Notes: generated from the sequence alone by a model not told the origin. A stretch of DNA of 64,000 nucleotides from Mycolicibacterium sp. YH-1 (GCF_022557175.1 NZ_CP092915.1:2418001-2482000), one strand, 5' to 3'. Numbered from the stretch's first letter, positions 27,161 through 36,622 are shown. Numbers and translations are program-made.

Positions 27161-29119
27161 TTAGCGATCGGAGGGGCGGATGTGGGCGCGCTGGATGGTC
27201 TTCCATTCGGCGTAGGTCGTATACGCGGCGCGGGTGGAGTCGAGTGCCGACACCTCGCTGACGGGAACGTCCCACCAGGACTCGCTGTCGGGTGCGGGGA
27301 TCATCGGATCGGTCTCGACGTGAATCACGGTGGTGCGATCGCTGGCCTTGGCCACCTTGACGGCATCGCCGAACTCGGACGCCGTGGCGACCTTGATGAC
27401 GTCGGCGCCCAGGCTGGCGGCGTTGGCGGCGAGATCGACGGGGAGCTTGTCACCGTCGAGGCGGCCGTCGTCGCTGCGGTAGCGGTAGGACGTACCGAAC
27501 CGCTGTGACCCCAACGCCTCCGACAGTGACCCGATGGAGGCGAAGCCGTGGTTCTGCACCAGCACGACGATGACCTTGATGCCCTCCTGCACGGCGGTCA
27601 CCAACTCCGTGGCCATCATCAGATAGGACCCGTCGCCGACCATGACGAAGACATCGCGGCTATCGTCGGCCATCCGGACACCGAGGCCGCCCGCGATCTC
27701 GTAGCCCATGCAGGAGTATCCGTACTCGACGTGGTAGCCCTTGGGATCCCTTGTCCGCCAGAGCTTGTGCAGATCGCCGGGCATGGAGCCGGCGGCGCAG
27801 ACGACGACGTCGCGGGGATCGCTCAGGGTGTTCGCCAGGCCGATCACCTGGTTCTGGTTGAGCGCCGCGCCCCGCTGGCCGTCCGTGATCGCGTACGCCG
27901 CGGAGACGGTGTCGTCCCACTCCTTGGCCAGCGCGGCGGTGCGCGACCGGTAGTCATCGCTGACCGAGTAGTCGCCGAGCGCCGCCTCGAGTGCCTCGAT
28001 GGCCTCCCGCGCGTCGGAGACGACGCTGATGCCGCCCTGCTTGACCGAGTCCAGCGACGCCACGTTGATGTTGACGAACCTGACGTCGGGGTTGTTGAAC
28101 GCGGTGCGCGATGCGGACGTGAAATCGCTGTAGCGGGTACCGATGCCGATCACCACGTCGGCCTCGGTGGCCAGCGCGTTGGCTGCGGTGGTGCCCGTGG
28201 ATCCGACGGCTCCCACACACTGCGGATGGTCGTAGGACAGCGCGCCCTTGCCTGCCTGGCTCATGCCGACGGGGATGCCGGTACTCTCGCAAAACGCGGC
28301 GAGTGCCTCGGTGGCACCGGAGTAGACGACGCCGCCACCGGCGACGATCAGCGGTGTGCGGGCCGACCGGATCACCTCGGCGGCGCGCGCGATCACCGAA
28401 CGTTCCGGCAGCGGCCGGGCGATATGCCAGGTGCGTTCGGCGAACAGGGATTCCGGCCAGTCGTGTGCCTCAGCCTGGACGTCCTGCGGGATGGCCACGG
28501 TCGCCGCGCCCGTCTCGACGGGATCGGTGAGCACACGCATCGCGCCGAGCAGCGCGGCGGGCAGCTGCTCGGGGCGCCACACCCGGTCGAAGTAGCGCGA
28601 CAGCGGTTTGAATGCGTCGTTGACCGTGACGTCGCCGCTAGCCGGCAGTTCCAGCTCCTGCAGCACGGGGGAACTGACCCGAGTGGCGAACGTGTCGGCG
28701 GGCAGTAGTAGCACGGGCAGCCGATTGATGGTCGCCAACGCGGCGCCGGTCAGCATGTTGGTGGACCCGGGGCCGACGCTGGCGGACACCGCCCAGGCCT
28801 GCAGGCGGTCCCTCTGACGTGCGTAGGCGACGGCACTGTGCACCATGGCCTGTTCGTTGCGGCCAAGCACGTACGGAAGCAGTGGCGCGGTGCCCGCCTC
28901 GGCGGCGGCGACCTCGTCCTCGAGCAGCGCCTGGCCCAGGCCCGCCACGTTGCCGTGGCCGAAGATGCCGAAACAGCCCGCGAAGAACCTGCTGCGCTCG
29001 CCGTCGCGTTCGACGTACTGGGCTCCGAGGAACCGAATGGTGGCCTGCGCCACCGTGAGTCGGATGGTCGGCTCGGCGTCGGGCGTCTTCTCGGCTCGCT
29101 TGGGTGCGGTGGAGACCAC
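27161..29119 (-). CDS. iolD: 3D-trihydroxycyclohexane-1,2-dione acylhydrolase
   Basis: 652 residues, a thiamine-diphosphate enzyme. The N-terminal pyrimidine-binding part has RNEQAMVHSAVAYARQ with its catalytic Glu region. The C-terminal cofactor motif begins GDGSYLMMATELVTAVQEG with Asn downstream (VQNHGF). It opens the cyclohexane ring to 5-deoxyglucuronate. iolB begins the upstream side with only 2 nt between stop and start, indicating one transcript. Confidence 0.95.
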   Translation of the reverse strand: MVSTAPKRAEKTPDAEPTIRLTVAQATIRFLGAQYVERDGERSRFFAGCFGIFGHGNVAGLGQALLEDEVAAAEAGTAPLLPYVLGRNEQAMVHSAVAYARQRDRLQAWAVSASVGPGSTNMLTGAALATINRLPVLLLPADTFATRVSSPVLQELELPASGDVTVNDAFKPLSRYFDRVWRPEQLPAALLGAMRVLTDPVETGAATVAIPQDVQAEAHDWPESLFAERTWHIARPLPERSVIARAAEVIRSARTPLIVAGGGVVYSGATEALAAFCESTGIPVGMSQAGKGALSYDHPQCVGAVGSTGTTAANALATEADVVIGIGTRYSDFTSASRTAFNNPDVRFVNINVASLDSVKQGGISVVSDAREAIEALEAALGDYSVSDDYRSRTAALAKEWDDTVSAAYAITDGQRGAALNQNQVIGLANTLSDPRDVVVCAAGSMPGDLHKLWRTRDPKGYHVEYGYSCMGYEIAGGLGVRMADDSRDVFVMVGDGSYLMMATELVTAVQEGIKVIVVLVQNHGFASIGSLSEALGSQRFGTSYRYRSDDGRLDGDKLPVDLAANAASLGADVIKVATASEFGDAVKVAKASDRTTVIHVETDPMIPAPDSESWWDVPVSEVSALDSTRAAYTTYAEWKTIQRAHIRPSDR

Positions 29120-29121
29120 GT

Positions 29122-29991
29122 TTACGCTCCTCTTGGGTCGTGGAGGGGCAGGCGGGGGTCGACGGCCTGGTTGTCCCAGGTGCCGCGGAGCCAGGTGTGC
29201 TCCGGGTCGTCGACGATCTTCCAGGCGCGTTCGGCGCCCGGTCCGGCCATGACGTTGAGGTAGTACATGTGATAGCCCGGCGCGGCCACCGACGGGCCGT
29301 GGTAGCCGTGCGGCACCAGGACGACGTCGCCGGTGCGGACCTCTTCGAGGACCTCGATCGGACGGTCCGGGGTGCCGTACACGCGGTGGTAGCCGAAGCC
29401 GCGGGAGCCATCCGGGCCGGCCGCGATCTCGAAGTAGTAGATCTCCTCGAGTTCGCTTTCGGTGGCGGTGTTCTCATCGTGCTTGTGCGCGGGGTAACTC
29501 GACCAGTTGCCGCCCGGTGTGATGACCTCGCAGGCGATCAGCGAGTCGGCCTCGAAGACGCCCGCGGTACCGAAGTTGTGCACCTGGCGGCTGCAGTTGC
29601 CTGCACCGCGCAGTTCGACCGCGACGTCGGCGGCCGCGACGCGCCGGTTCGGGAACGACCGCTTGGCCCGGGCACCACAGATCGCGAAGCGGCCCTCACC
29701 GGAGATCGCATAGGACTGATCGACGCCGAGGTACACCATGTCGGACGGGCCGTCGAACACCGAGGCCCTGGGCGTCACCTCGAACGTCTCGCCGCGACAT
29801 TCGACGGTGCCACCGCCCGCCAGCGGCAGGATCATCACCTCTGTGTCGCCAGTTGTCAACGAGATGGTTTGACCTGCGGGCAGTTCCACCACCTGGAGGC
29901 TCGACTCGGTCCAGCCCGCCGACTCCGGGGTGACATCCACGGTGTACGGAGCTGTCGCGCTGTTGGCTGGGATGTAGAGCTTGCTATGCAC
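29122..29991 (-). CDS. iolB: 5-deoxy-glucuronate isomerase
   Basis: 289 residues with the double cupin fold of IolB. Metal-binding signatures are YPAHKHDENTATESELEEIYYFE and the later PHGYHGPSVAAPGYHMYYLN. It converts 5-deoxyglucuronate to 2-deoxy-5-ketogluconate, the substrate of IolC. It is preceded by the aldolase gene with a 3-nt gap. Confidence 0.95.
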   Translation of the reverse strand: MHSKLYIPANSATAPYTVDVTPESAGWTESSLQVVELPAGQTISLTTGDTEVMILPLAGGGTVECRGETFEVTPRASVFDGPSDMVYLGVDQSYAISGEGRFAICGARAKRSFPNRRVAAADVAVELRGAGNCSRQVHNFGTAGVFEADSLIACEVITPGGNWSSYPAHKHDENTATESELEEIYYFEIAAGPDGSRGFGYHRVYGTPDRPIEVLEEVRTGDVVLVPHGYHGPSVAAPGYHMYYLNVMAGPGAERAWKIVDDPEHTWLRGTWDNQAVDPRLPLHDPRGA

Positions 29992-29994
29992 CTC

Positions 29995-30882
29995 TCACCT
30001 CACCATCGACACGGCCGTGGAGACGGCGGATGCGACGTCGTCATCGGGTGGGTAGAGCAGTGTGCGACCAACGATCAGGCCGCGCACCGACGGCAGCTCG
30101 AGCGCCTTCTCCCAGCTGGCGAACGCCTCATCGGGATCGGCGGGATCACCGCCGAGGAGCAGCGTCGGCATGGTGGTGGCCTCCATGACACGGTCCATCT
30201 CATCGACGACGGGCAGCTTCATCCAGGTGTACGCCGACGTCGAGCCCAGTCCCTGGCCAATGTGGATCGACTTGATGACCGCGTCGGGGGAGAGGTCGTT
30301 GCGGACCTTGCCCTCGATGCGGGTCGACATGAACGGTTCGAGCATGGCGATCAGTCCGTGTGCCGCCAGTTCGTCGATGGCCTGTGCGCACGCGGACATC
30401 GTCGCCACCGTGCCCGGGTCGTCGAGATCGATGCGGCACAACATCTTCCCGCCGTTCATGTTGGCCGCCGCCGTGGACGCGGCGGTGGCCGCCGTCATGC
30501 GGTCATCGAGTTCGAACGACGCGCCTGCCAGACCGCCACGGTTGAACGACGAGAACACGACCTTGTCCTCCAGAGCCCCGAGTAGAAGCAGGTCGTCGAG
30601 GATGTCGGAGGTGGCCAGCACGCCGTCGACGCCGGGATCGGCCAGCGCCGCGCGCAACCGGTCCAGCAGATCGACGCGGCTGTTCATTGCCGTTGGGCGC
30701 GAACCGACAGCCAGGGCGCCGCGGGCGGGATGGTCGGCGGCGACGATCATGAGGCGGCCGTCGCCACGCACCGTGGGCCTGGTGGTGCGGGCCTGCCAGG
30801 CCCTGGCGATCGCGAGCGGGTCGCAGGCGCGGAGGTCGGTGACGGCGGCGTAGTCGGCGCAGACCGTGCCCTGCCTAGACAT
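29995..30882 (-). CDS. class I aldolase-like TIM barrel (probable IolJ substitute)
   Basis: 295 residues. The sequence MIVAADHPARGALAVG, FMSTRIEGKVRNDLSPDAV and a late GLIVGRTLLYPPDDD resemble the DhnA/LsrF and deoxyribose-phosphate aldolase-like group, with no IolJ fructose-bisphosphate aldolase similarity that I can see. It overlaps iolC by 8 nt and precedes iolB, so it probably cleaves 2-deoxy-5-ketogluconate 6-phosphate to dihydroxyacetone phosphate and malonate semialdehyde. That reaction is inferred from context. No iolA is in the window, so the last step must be encoded elsewhere. Confidence 0.78.
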   Translation of the reverse strand: MSRQGTVCADYAAVTDLRACDPLAIARAWQARTTRPTVRGDGRLMIVAADHPARGALAVGSRPTAMNSRVDLLDRLRAALADPGVDGVLATSDILDDLLLLGALEDKVVFSSFNRGGLAGASFELDDRMTAATAASTAAANMNGGKMLCRIDLDDPGTVATMSACAQAIDELAAHGLIAMLEPFMSTRIEGKVRNDLSPDAVIKSIHIGQGLGSTSAYTWMKLPVVDEMDRVMEATTMPTLLLGGDPADPDEAFASWEKALELPSVRGLIVGRTLLYPPDDDVASAVSTAVSMVR

Positions 30883-31846
30883 TGACGGCTCCCACCGCGG
30901 TCTGTTCGGCGAGCGCGGCGACCTCGTCGGCCCGCGGCATGGCCGTCGAGCACTCGAGGCGGGACGCGACGATAGCGCCTGCCGCGTTGGCGTAGCGCAG
31001 CGTCTTCTCCAGCGGCCAGTCGTGTAGGAGGCCGTGGATCAGGCTGCCGCCGAAGGAATCCCCGGCCCCGAGGCCGTTGACGACGTCGACCTCGTTGGGC
31101 GAGACGGTGACCGAGCTGTGCCGAGTCCTGCCCAGCACCCCGCGCGGTCCCTGTTTGACGATGGCCAGTTCCACGCCGAGGTCCAGCAGCGCGTCGGCGG
31201 CCTTGTGCGGGTTGGACTCGCCGACGGCGATCTCGCACTCCTCGCGGTTGCCCACCGCGACCGTGACGTGTCGCAGTGCGCGCTGCACCTGCTCGGTGGC
31301 AGCGGCCGGCGACTCCCAGAACATCGGTCGGTAGTCCAGGTCGAGGACGGTCAGGGGTTGCCGCTCGCGAGCCGCCCACGCCGCGAAGTGCGCACTGCGG
31401 CTGGGTTCTTCGGACAGCCCGGTGACCGTCGACCAGTACAGTTGCGCACCCCGCACCGCGTCGACGTCGATCTCGTCGGGCCGGATCTGAAGATCGGGCG
31501 CCGAGGGCTTCCGGTAGAAGTACAGCGGGAAGTCATCGGGCGGGAAGATCTCGCAGAAAGTGACTGGCGTGGGGTACTCGCCGTGCACCGTCACGTACCG
31601 GTTGTCGACGCCGAGGTCGGCGAGTTCGGCACGCACGAATCGCCCGAACGGGTCGGCGCCGACGCCGGAGATCAGAGCGGTGCGGTTCCCCAAACGTGCT
31701 GCAGCGACGGCGACATTCGCCGCACTGCCGCCGAGAAACTTGCCGAACGTCTCCACGTGCTCGAGGCCGACACCGGTTTGGAGAGGGTAGATGTCGACGC
31801 CGCAACGCCCGATGGCGAGGACGTCGAACGGTTCGGTGCTTGTCAA
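30875..31846 (-). CDS. iolC: 5-dehydro-2-deoxygluconokinase
   Basis: About 323 residues of the PfkB kinase family: GGSAANVAVAAARLG near the N-terminus and the catalytic VNGLGAGDSFGGSLIHG near the C-terminus. It phosphorylates 2-deoxy-5-ketogluconate. I chose the TTG at 31846 because GGGGAG lies 5 nt upstream and the family N-terminus begins right after it; the longer frame to 31915 overlaps the promoter. First gene of the iol operon. Confidence 0.9.
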   Translation of the reverse strand: MTSTEPFDVLAIGRCGVDIYPLQTGVGLEHVETFGKFLGGSAANVAVAAARLGNRTALISGVGADPFGRFVRAELADLGVDNRYVTVHGEYPTPVTFCEIFPPDDFPLYFYRKPSAPDLQIRPDEIDVDAVRGAQLYWSTVTGLSEEPSRSAHFAAWAARERQPLTVLDLDYRPMFWESPAAATEQVQRALRHVTVAVGNREECEIAVGESNPHKAADALLDLGVELAIVKQGPRGVLGRTRHSSVTVSPNEVDVVNGLGAGDSFGGSLIHGLLHDWPLEKTLRYANAAGAIVASRLECSTAMPRADEVAALAEQTAVGAVNV

Positions 31847-31885
31847 TTCATCTCCCCGGACGGTGGTGGACTGGGCTCGTCTATG

Positions 31886-31937
31886 ACTGTGCCCCGCGTC
31901 ACTCCGCCGTGTCAATAGTTTGTCCTGACATTCGGAC
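31886..31937 (-). promoter_or_regulatory. iol operon promoter with shared operator module
   Basis: On the minus strand: GTCCGAATGTC (31937-31927), 11 nt, TTGACA (31915-31910), 18 nt, CACAGT (31891-31886). The first 28 bp match 33580-33607 upstream of the ABC importer at 24 positions, including both named blocks, at identical spacing. Confidence 0.65.
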
Positions 31938-32003
31938 TTTCAATCATGCCGGTGATAGCATCCGGCTACTGTTTCTCGTCAGTAGCCCGAGATCGGAGTA
32001 GGC

Positions 32004-32735
32004 GTGCCCGTAGCGGTTGAACTCGACAGGTCCAGCCCGGTTCCTCTCTACTATCAGCTCGCCCAGGCGATCGAAGCCGCGATCCGCGACGGAGACCTGG
32101 CGCCGGGCGATCGCTTCGAGAACGAACTCGCGCTGGCGAAGCGCCTGACGCTGTCCCGGCCCACCACCCGACGTGCGATCCAGGAACTGGTCGACAAGGG
32201 CCTCTTGGTGCGCAAGCGGGGCGTCGGGACCCAGGTCGTCCAGAGTCCGGTGCACCGCCGGGTGGAACTGACCAGCCTGTTCGACGATCTCACGCGTGCC
32301 GGGCAGACGCCCACGACCGAGCTTCTCGAGTACCAGCGGATGGTGGTCGATGAGGAGGTCGCGACGGAGCTGAACCTCGCTGCCGACGCCGAGATCGTGA
32401 TGATCCAGCGGCTGCGGTGCGCCAACGGCGAGCCGCTCGCGGTGATGACGAACTACCTGCCCGCCGACCTGGCGCCGGACGCCGAGGAGCTCGAGGCGAG
32501 CGGCCTGTACCAGGCGCTTCGCACGCGTGGCGTGCACATCCGGTTGGCGCGTCAGCGGATCGGCGCCAGGCCCGCGACCAGGTCGGAGGCGCGGCTGCTC
32601 AACGAGAAGGCGGGGGCTCCGCTCCTCACGATGAGCCGCACGGCGTTCGACGACTCCGGCAAGGCCGTCGAGTACGGCAGTCACTGCTACCGCGCGTCGC
32701 GGTACTACTTCGAGACCACGCTCGTCGACCGATGA
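32004..32735 (+). CDS. GntR/UTRA-type regulator of the inositol genes
   Basis: 243 residues from GTG with GGAG upstream. N-terminal GntR winged helix (YYQLAQAIEAAIRDGDLAPGDRF ... LSRPTTRRAIQELVDKGLL) and a UTRA effector domain from about residue 95 (TEYGSHCYRAS-like ending, here VEYGSHCYRASRYYF). Divergent from iolC, so probably the local repressor that senses an inositol intermediate. The operator module at both the iolC and importer promoters is its best candidate target. Confidence 0.87.
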   Translation: MPVAVELDRSSPVPLYYQLAQAIEAAIRDGDLAPGDRFENELALAKRLTLSRPTTRRAIQELVDKGLLVRKRGVGTQVVQSPVHRRVELTSLFDDLTRAGQTPTTELLEYQRMVVDEEVATELNLAADAEIVMIQRLRCANGEPLAVMTNYLPADLAPDAEELEASGLYQALRTRGVHIRLARQRIGARPATRSEARLLNEKAGAPLLTMSRTAFDDSGKAVEYGSHCYRASRYYFETTLVDR

Positions 32736-32748
32736 CGGCGGCGGGGCG

Positions 32749-33522
32749 TCAGCTGAACGCCTGACGGAATCGCTCCAACGCCACGGTGCTGTCACCGGAC
32801 GCCCACGCCTCGAGGCCGACCGTTCCGCTGAACCCGATCTCGCGCAATGCCCTCGCGATGGCGGGGTAGTGGATCTCCCCGGTGCCTGGCTCACAGCGGC
32901 CGGGGACGTCGGCGACCTGGATCTCGCCGATGGCGTCGCCGCACCGGCGGACGAGCTCGACGAGGTTCCCCTCGCCGATCTGTGCGTGATACAGGTCGAG
33001 CATCATCTTCACGTTCGGATGCGTGACCGCCTCGACGAGTGCCAGCGTGTCCTTCGCGCGTGCCAGTGGCACACCGGGGTGGTCGACGATCGTATTCAGG
33101 TTCTCGACGCAGAACGTCACGTTCGCTGCGGCGCCGAGGTCGCCGATGCGCTCGAGTGCTCGCGCCGCTGTCAGCCACATGTCGCCGGTGGTGCGGTAGC
33201 GGGGCCGGGCCGCCTGGCCGTCGACGAGTTCGGCGGTGTGCAGGTTCAACCGCGGAACCCCAAGGGTCTCAGCGGCTTTGATGCTCAGTTCGGCCGTGCG
33301 CACGACTTCTTCGGCACCGTCGCGGTCGACGAGGTCGCCGTGCAGGTAGCCGGTCATCGACGAGAACGTGGCCCCGGTGCGCGCGAGTGCCTGCAGATCC
33401 TTGTCGTGCCAGCTCCAGATCTCGACGGCGAAGCCCAGTTCGTCGATCCGCTTCACGCGATCGAGGATCGGCAGGTCGGTGAACACCATCTCGGAGCACG
33501 CCGCCAGTTGGAGTTCCGTCAT
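32749..33522 (-). CDS. hydroxypyruvate isomerase-like TIM barrel
   Basis: 257 residues with the Hyi/IolI-like fold: MVFTDLPILDRVKRIDELGFAVEIW, CVENLNTIVDHPGVPL, MMLDLYHAQIGEGN and QVADVPGRCEPGTGEI carry the likely metal ligands (Glu, Asp, His, Glu). It lies between the regulator and the importer, on the opposite strand from both. A keto-sugar or keto-inositol isomerase is plausible; the substrate is unknown. Confidence 0.85.
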   Translation of the reverse strand: MTELQLAACSEMVFTDLPILDRVKRIDELGFAVEIWSWHDKDLQALARTGATFSSMTGYLHGDLVDRDGAEEVVRTAELSIKAAETLGVPRLNLHTAELVDGQAARPRYRTTGDMWLTAARALERIGDLGAAANVTFCVENLNTIVDHPGVPLARAKDTLALVEAVTHPNVKMMLDLYHAQIGEGNLVELVRRCGDAIGEIQVADVPGRCEPGTGEIHYPAIARALREIGFSGTVGLEAWASGDSTVALERFRQAFS

Positions 33523-33579
33523 CGTTTGTCACCCATCTCAATCTGACCTGGATCAACGGACCCTAACATTTGACCTGCA

Positions 33580-33630
33580 GTCCGAATGTCCTAACAAAGT
33601 ATTGACATTCTGGTGTGAGCCGTATTACAT
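33580..33630 (+). promoter_or_regulatory. importer promoter with shared operator module
   Basis: GTCCGAATGTC (33580-33590), 11 nt, TTGACA (33602-33607), 17 nt, TTACAT (33625-33630). The expected start is near 33637, leaving a 74-nt leader before the ATG at 33711. The module matches the iolC promoter. Confidence 0.7.
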
Positions 33631-33710
33631 CAGGACCGAGGCGTGTCGCAGCGCATGGTCCCATCGGATCCGAAGTCGCGGCCGGCCAAGTCGAGACAAG
33701 GAGACAAACA

Positions 33711-34700
33711 ATGGCGTTCAGGCGGCTCGCGGCGATTGCTGGAGCGGGCGTTATCGTGCTCGGGATCGTGTCGTGTTCATCGACCGGCGGGAAGCCCGCG
33801 TCCTCGGGTAGTGGCATGGGCGGAGGAACCGTCGACACACCGCGGATGACCGTCGCGATGATCACCCACGAGGTGCCCGGCGACTCCTTCTGGGACCTCA
33901 TCCGCAAGGGCGCCGAGACGGCTGCCAAGAAGGACAACATCGAGCTGCGGTACTCCAACGATCCGGAGGCGCCCAACCAGGCGAACCTGGTGCAGAGCGC
34001 CATCGACAGCGGGGTTGACGGCATCGCCGTCACGCTCGCCAAGCCAGACGCGATGGCACCTGCGATCAAGGCCGCCATCGACAAGGGCATCCCGGTGGTG
34101 GCCTTCAACTCCGGTTTCGACAACTTCAAGCAGATGGGTGTGCAGGAGTACTTCGGCCAGGACGAGAAGCTGGCGGGCGTCGCGGCGGGCGAGCGGCTTA
34201 CCAAGGACGGGGCTCAGAACGTCATCTGCGTCATCCAGGAGCAGGGCCAGGTCGCGCTCGAATCACGTTGCGCCGGTGTCGCGCAGGGTTTCAAGGGCAA
34301 GACCGAGATCCTGAACGTGAACAGCAAGGACATGCCGTCGGTCGAGGCGACGATCACCGCCAAGCTGCAGCAGGATCGCTCGATCGACCACGTCGTGGCC
34401 CTCGGTGCTCCGATCGCGCTGACCGCCGTTCAATCGGCGAGCAACGCGGGCAGTTCGACCAAGATCGTCACCTTCGACACCAACGCCGCACTCGTTGACG
34501 CCATCAAGGGCGGTCAGGTGCAGTGGGCGGTGGACCAGCAGCCGTTCCTGCAGGGCTACCTCGCCATCGACGGCCTGTGGCTCTACGTGAACAACAAGAA
34601 CCTGATCGGTGGTGGCCAGCCCACCTTGACCGGGCCGTCATTCATCGACGGCTCCAACATCGATGCCGTAGCCGAGCTGGCCAAGGCCGGAACTCGATAG
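33711..34700 (+). CDS. sugar ABC transporter substrate-binding lipoprotein
   Basis: 329 residues from ATG with AAGGAG upstream. A signal peptide ends in the lipobox IVSC with Cys22 as lipid anchor. The mature part is a type I periplasmic binding protein of the ribose/inositol class (VAMITHEVPGDSFWDLIRKG; GVDGIAVTLAKPDAM; VVAFNSGFDNF; IVTFDTNAALVDAI). It captures the sugar outside the membrane for the permease and ATPase that follow. Inositol is the likely substrate given the shared promoter module. Confidence 0.92.
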   Translation: MAFRRLAAIAGAGVIVLGIVSCSSTGGKPASSGSGMGGGTVDTPRMTVAMITHEVPGDSFWDLIRKGAETAAKKDNIELRYSNDPEAPNQANLVQSAIDSGVDGIAVTLAKPDAMAPAIKAAIDKGIPVVAFNSGFDNFKQMGVQEYFGQDEKLAGVAAGERLTKDGAQNVICVIQEQGQVALESRCAGVAQGFKGKTEILNVNSKDMPSVEATITAKLQQDRSIDHVVALGAPIALTAVQSASNAGSSTKIVTFDTNAALVDAIKGGQVQWAVDQQPFLQGYLAIDGLWLYVNNKNLIGGGQPTLTGPSFIDGSNIDAVAELAKAGTR

Positions 34701-34720
34701 AGACGACGGGGAGAGCAGAC

Positions 34721-35779
34721 GTGTCTACTCAAGCAGAACTGGATGTCGCCGAACACAAGGTCGTCCGCGATGAACGGGTGAAGGAACGCAACCGCTTGCA
34801 GCGCACGCTGATTCGCCCGGAGATGGGCGCGGGCATCGGTGCCATCGGAATATTCGTCTTCTTCTTCGTCGTGGCGGCGCCGTTCCGGGAGGCCTCGTCA
34901 CTGGCCACCGTGCTGTACGCCAGCTCCACAATCGGCATCATGGCCTGCGGTGTCGCGGTGTTGATGATCGGCGGCGAGTTCGACCTGTCGGCAGGTGTCG
35001 CAGTGACATTCAGTTCGCTCGCGGCGTCGATGCTGGCCTACAACCTCCATCTCAACCTCTGGGCGGGTGCGGGCTTGGCGCTGATTCTCGCGCTGGCCGT
35101 CGGCTTCCTCAACGGTTATCTGGTGATGAAGACCAAGATCCCAAGCTTCCTCATCACGCTGAGTTCGTTCTTCATGCTGGCCGGCATCAACCTCGCGGTC
35201 ACCAAACTGGTGGCCGGCCAGGTGGCCACGCAGAGCGTTAATGACATGCAGGGCTGGGACTCGGCGCGCGCGGTGTTCGCCTCGTCGTTCACGGTCTTCG
35301 GTGTCAGCATCCGCATCACGGTCGTGTGGTGGCTCGTCTTCACCGCAATCGCGACTTACGTCCTGTTCAAAACCAAGATCGGCAACTGGATCTTCGCCGT
35401 CGGCGGCGACGCGGAAAGCGCTCGCGCGGTCGGTGTTCCCGTGACCAAGGTCAAGATCGGGCTGTTCATGTTCGTCGGATTCTGCGCCTGGTTCGTGGGC
35501 ATGCATCTGCTGTTCGCGTTCAACACCGTGCAGTCCGGTCAGGGCATCGGTAACGAGTTCTTTTACATCATCGCCGCGGTCATCGGTGGCTGCCTTCTGA
35601 CCGGCGGGTACGGCACCGCGATAGGTGCTGCCATCGGTGCGTTCATCTTCGGTATGACCAACCAGGGCATCGTTTACGCCGGATGGGACCCCGACTGGTT
35701 CAAGTTCTTCCTGGGCGCGATGCTGCTGTTCGCGGTGGTCGCCAACAACGCCTTCCGTAACTACGCAGCGAAGAGGTGA
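34721..35779 (+). CDS. sugar ABC transporter permease
   Basis: 352 residues from GTG with GGGGAG upstream. A charged N-terminal segment (about 45 residues) is followed by eight to ten hydrophobic segments of the RbsC/BPD_transp_2 family; GGEFDLSAGVAVTFSSLAAS and GGCLLTGGYGTAIGAAIGAFIFG are the typical family motifs. Probably forms a homodimeric channel. Transcribed with the binding protein upstream and the ATPase downstream (3 nt gap). Confidence 0.93.
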   Translation: MSTQAELDVAEHKVVRDERVKERNRLQRTLIRPEMGAGIGAIGIFVFFFVVAAPFREASSLATVLYASSTIGIMACGVAVLMIGGEFDLSAGVAVTFSSLAASMLAYNLHLNLWAGAGLALILALAVGFLNGYLVMKTKIPSFLITLSSFFMLAGINLAVTKLVAGQVATQSVNDMQGWDSARAVFASSFTVFGVSIRITVVWWLVFTAIATYVLFKTKIGNWIFAVGGDAESARAVGVPVTKVKIGLFMFVGFCAWFVGMHLLFAFNTVQSGQGIGNEFFYIIAAVIGGCLLTGGYGTAIGAAIGAFIFGMTNQGIVYAGWDPDWFKFFLGAMLLFAVVANNAFRNYAAKR

Positions 35780-35782
35780 CCC

Positions 35783-36604
35783 GTGACCACAACAGTTGAA
35801 CGTCCCGAGCACGACGCTCCATCGGGCGGCAATGTGCCACTTGTGGAGTTGCGCAATGTCGGCAAGTCCTACGGCAACATCACCGCACTCAAGGACATCT
35901 GCCTGCGGGTGCACGCCGGCCAGGTCACCGGCATCCTGGGCGACAACGGCGCTGGCAAGTCCACACTGATCAAGATCATCTCGGGACTGCATCAGCAGAC
36001 CGAGGGGGAACTGCTCGTGGACGGTGAGTCGATGAGGTTCGGCTCACCCGCCGACGCGCTCGCCAAGGGCATAGCGACGGTGTACCAGAACCTGGCCGTC
36101 GTTCCGCTGATGCCGGTGTGGCGCAACTTCTTCCTCGGCCAGGAGCTTCGTAAGAAGACATTCCCGTTCTCGTTGGACGCCAACGCTATGCGGGCCACCA
36201 CGCTGACCGAACTCGCGAAGATGGGCATCGAACTGCCCGACGTCGACGTGCCGATCGGCTCGCTGTCAGGTGGTCAACGCCAGTGCGTCGCGATCGCCCG
36301 AGCGGTGTTCTTCGGGGCGCGCGTGCTGATCCTGGACGAGCCGACGGCCGCGCTGGGCGTCAAGCAGTCCGGCGTGGTGCTCAAGTACATCACCGCCGCC
36401 AAGGAGGCCGGGTTCGGCGTCGTGTTCATCACACACAATCCGCATCACGCGCATATGGTGGGCGACCACTTCGTACTCCTCAACCGGGGCAAACAGAAGC
36501 TGGACTGCACGTACGACGAGATCACCCTGGAACACCTGACCCAGCAGATGGCCGGTGGTGACGAGCTGGAGGCGCTATCGCACGAACTACGCGGCGCCAA
36601 GTAG
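35783..36604 (+). CDS. sugar ABC transporter ATP-binding protein (single domain)
   Basis: 273 residues. Walker A GDNGAGKST at 53-61, signature LSGGQRQ at 161-167, Walker B VLILDEPTA from 181, and the switch His in FITHNPHHA. Unlike RbsA, with two fused ATPase domains, it has one domain and should act as a homodimer, as in FrcA-like systems. Last gene of the importer operon, followed by a strong hairpin. Confidence 0.93.
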   Translation: MTTTVERPEHDAPSGGNVPLVELRNVGKSYGNITALKDICLRVHAGQVTGILGDNGAGKSTLIKIISGLHQQTEGELLVDGESMRFGSPADALAKGIATVYQNLAVVPLMPVWRNFFLGQELRKKTFPFSLDANAMRATTLTELAKMGIELPDVDVPIGSLSGGQRQCVAIARAVFFGARVLILDEPTAALGVKQSGVVLKYITAAKEAGFGVVFITHNPHHAHMVGDHFVLLNRGKQKLDCTYDEITLEHLTQQMAGGDELEALSHELRGAK

Positions 36605-36622
36605 TACCCGAATCTCCGGGAG

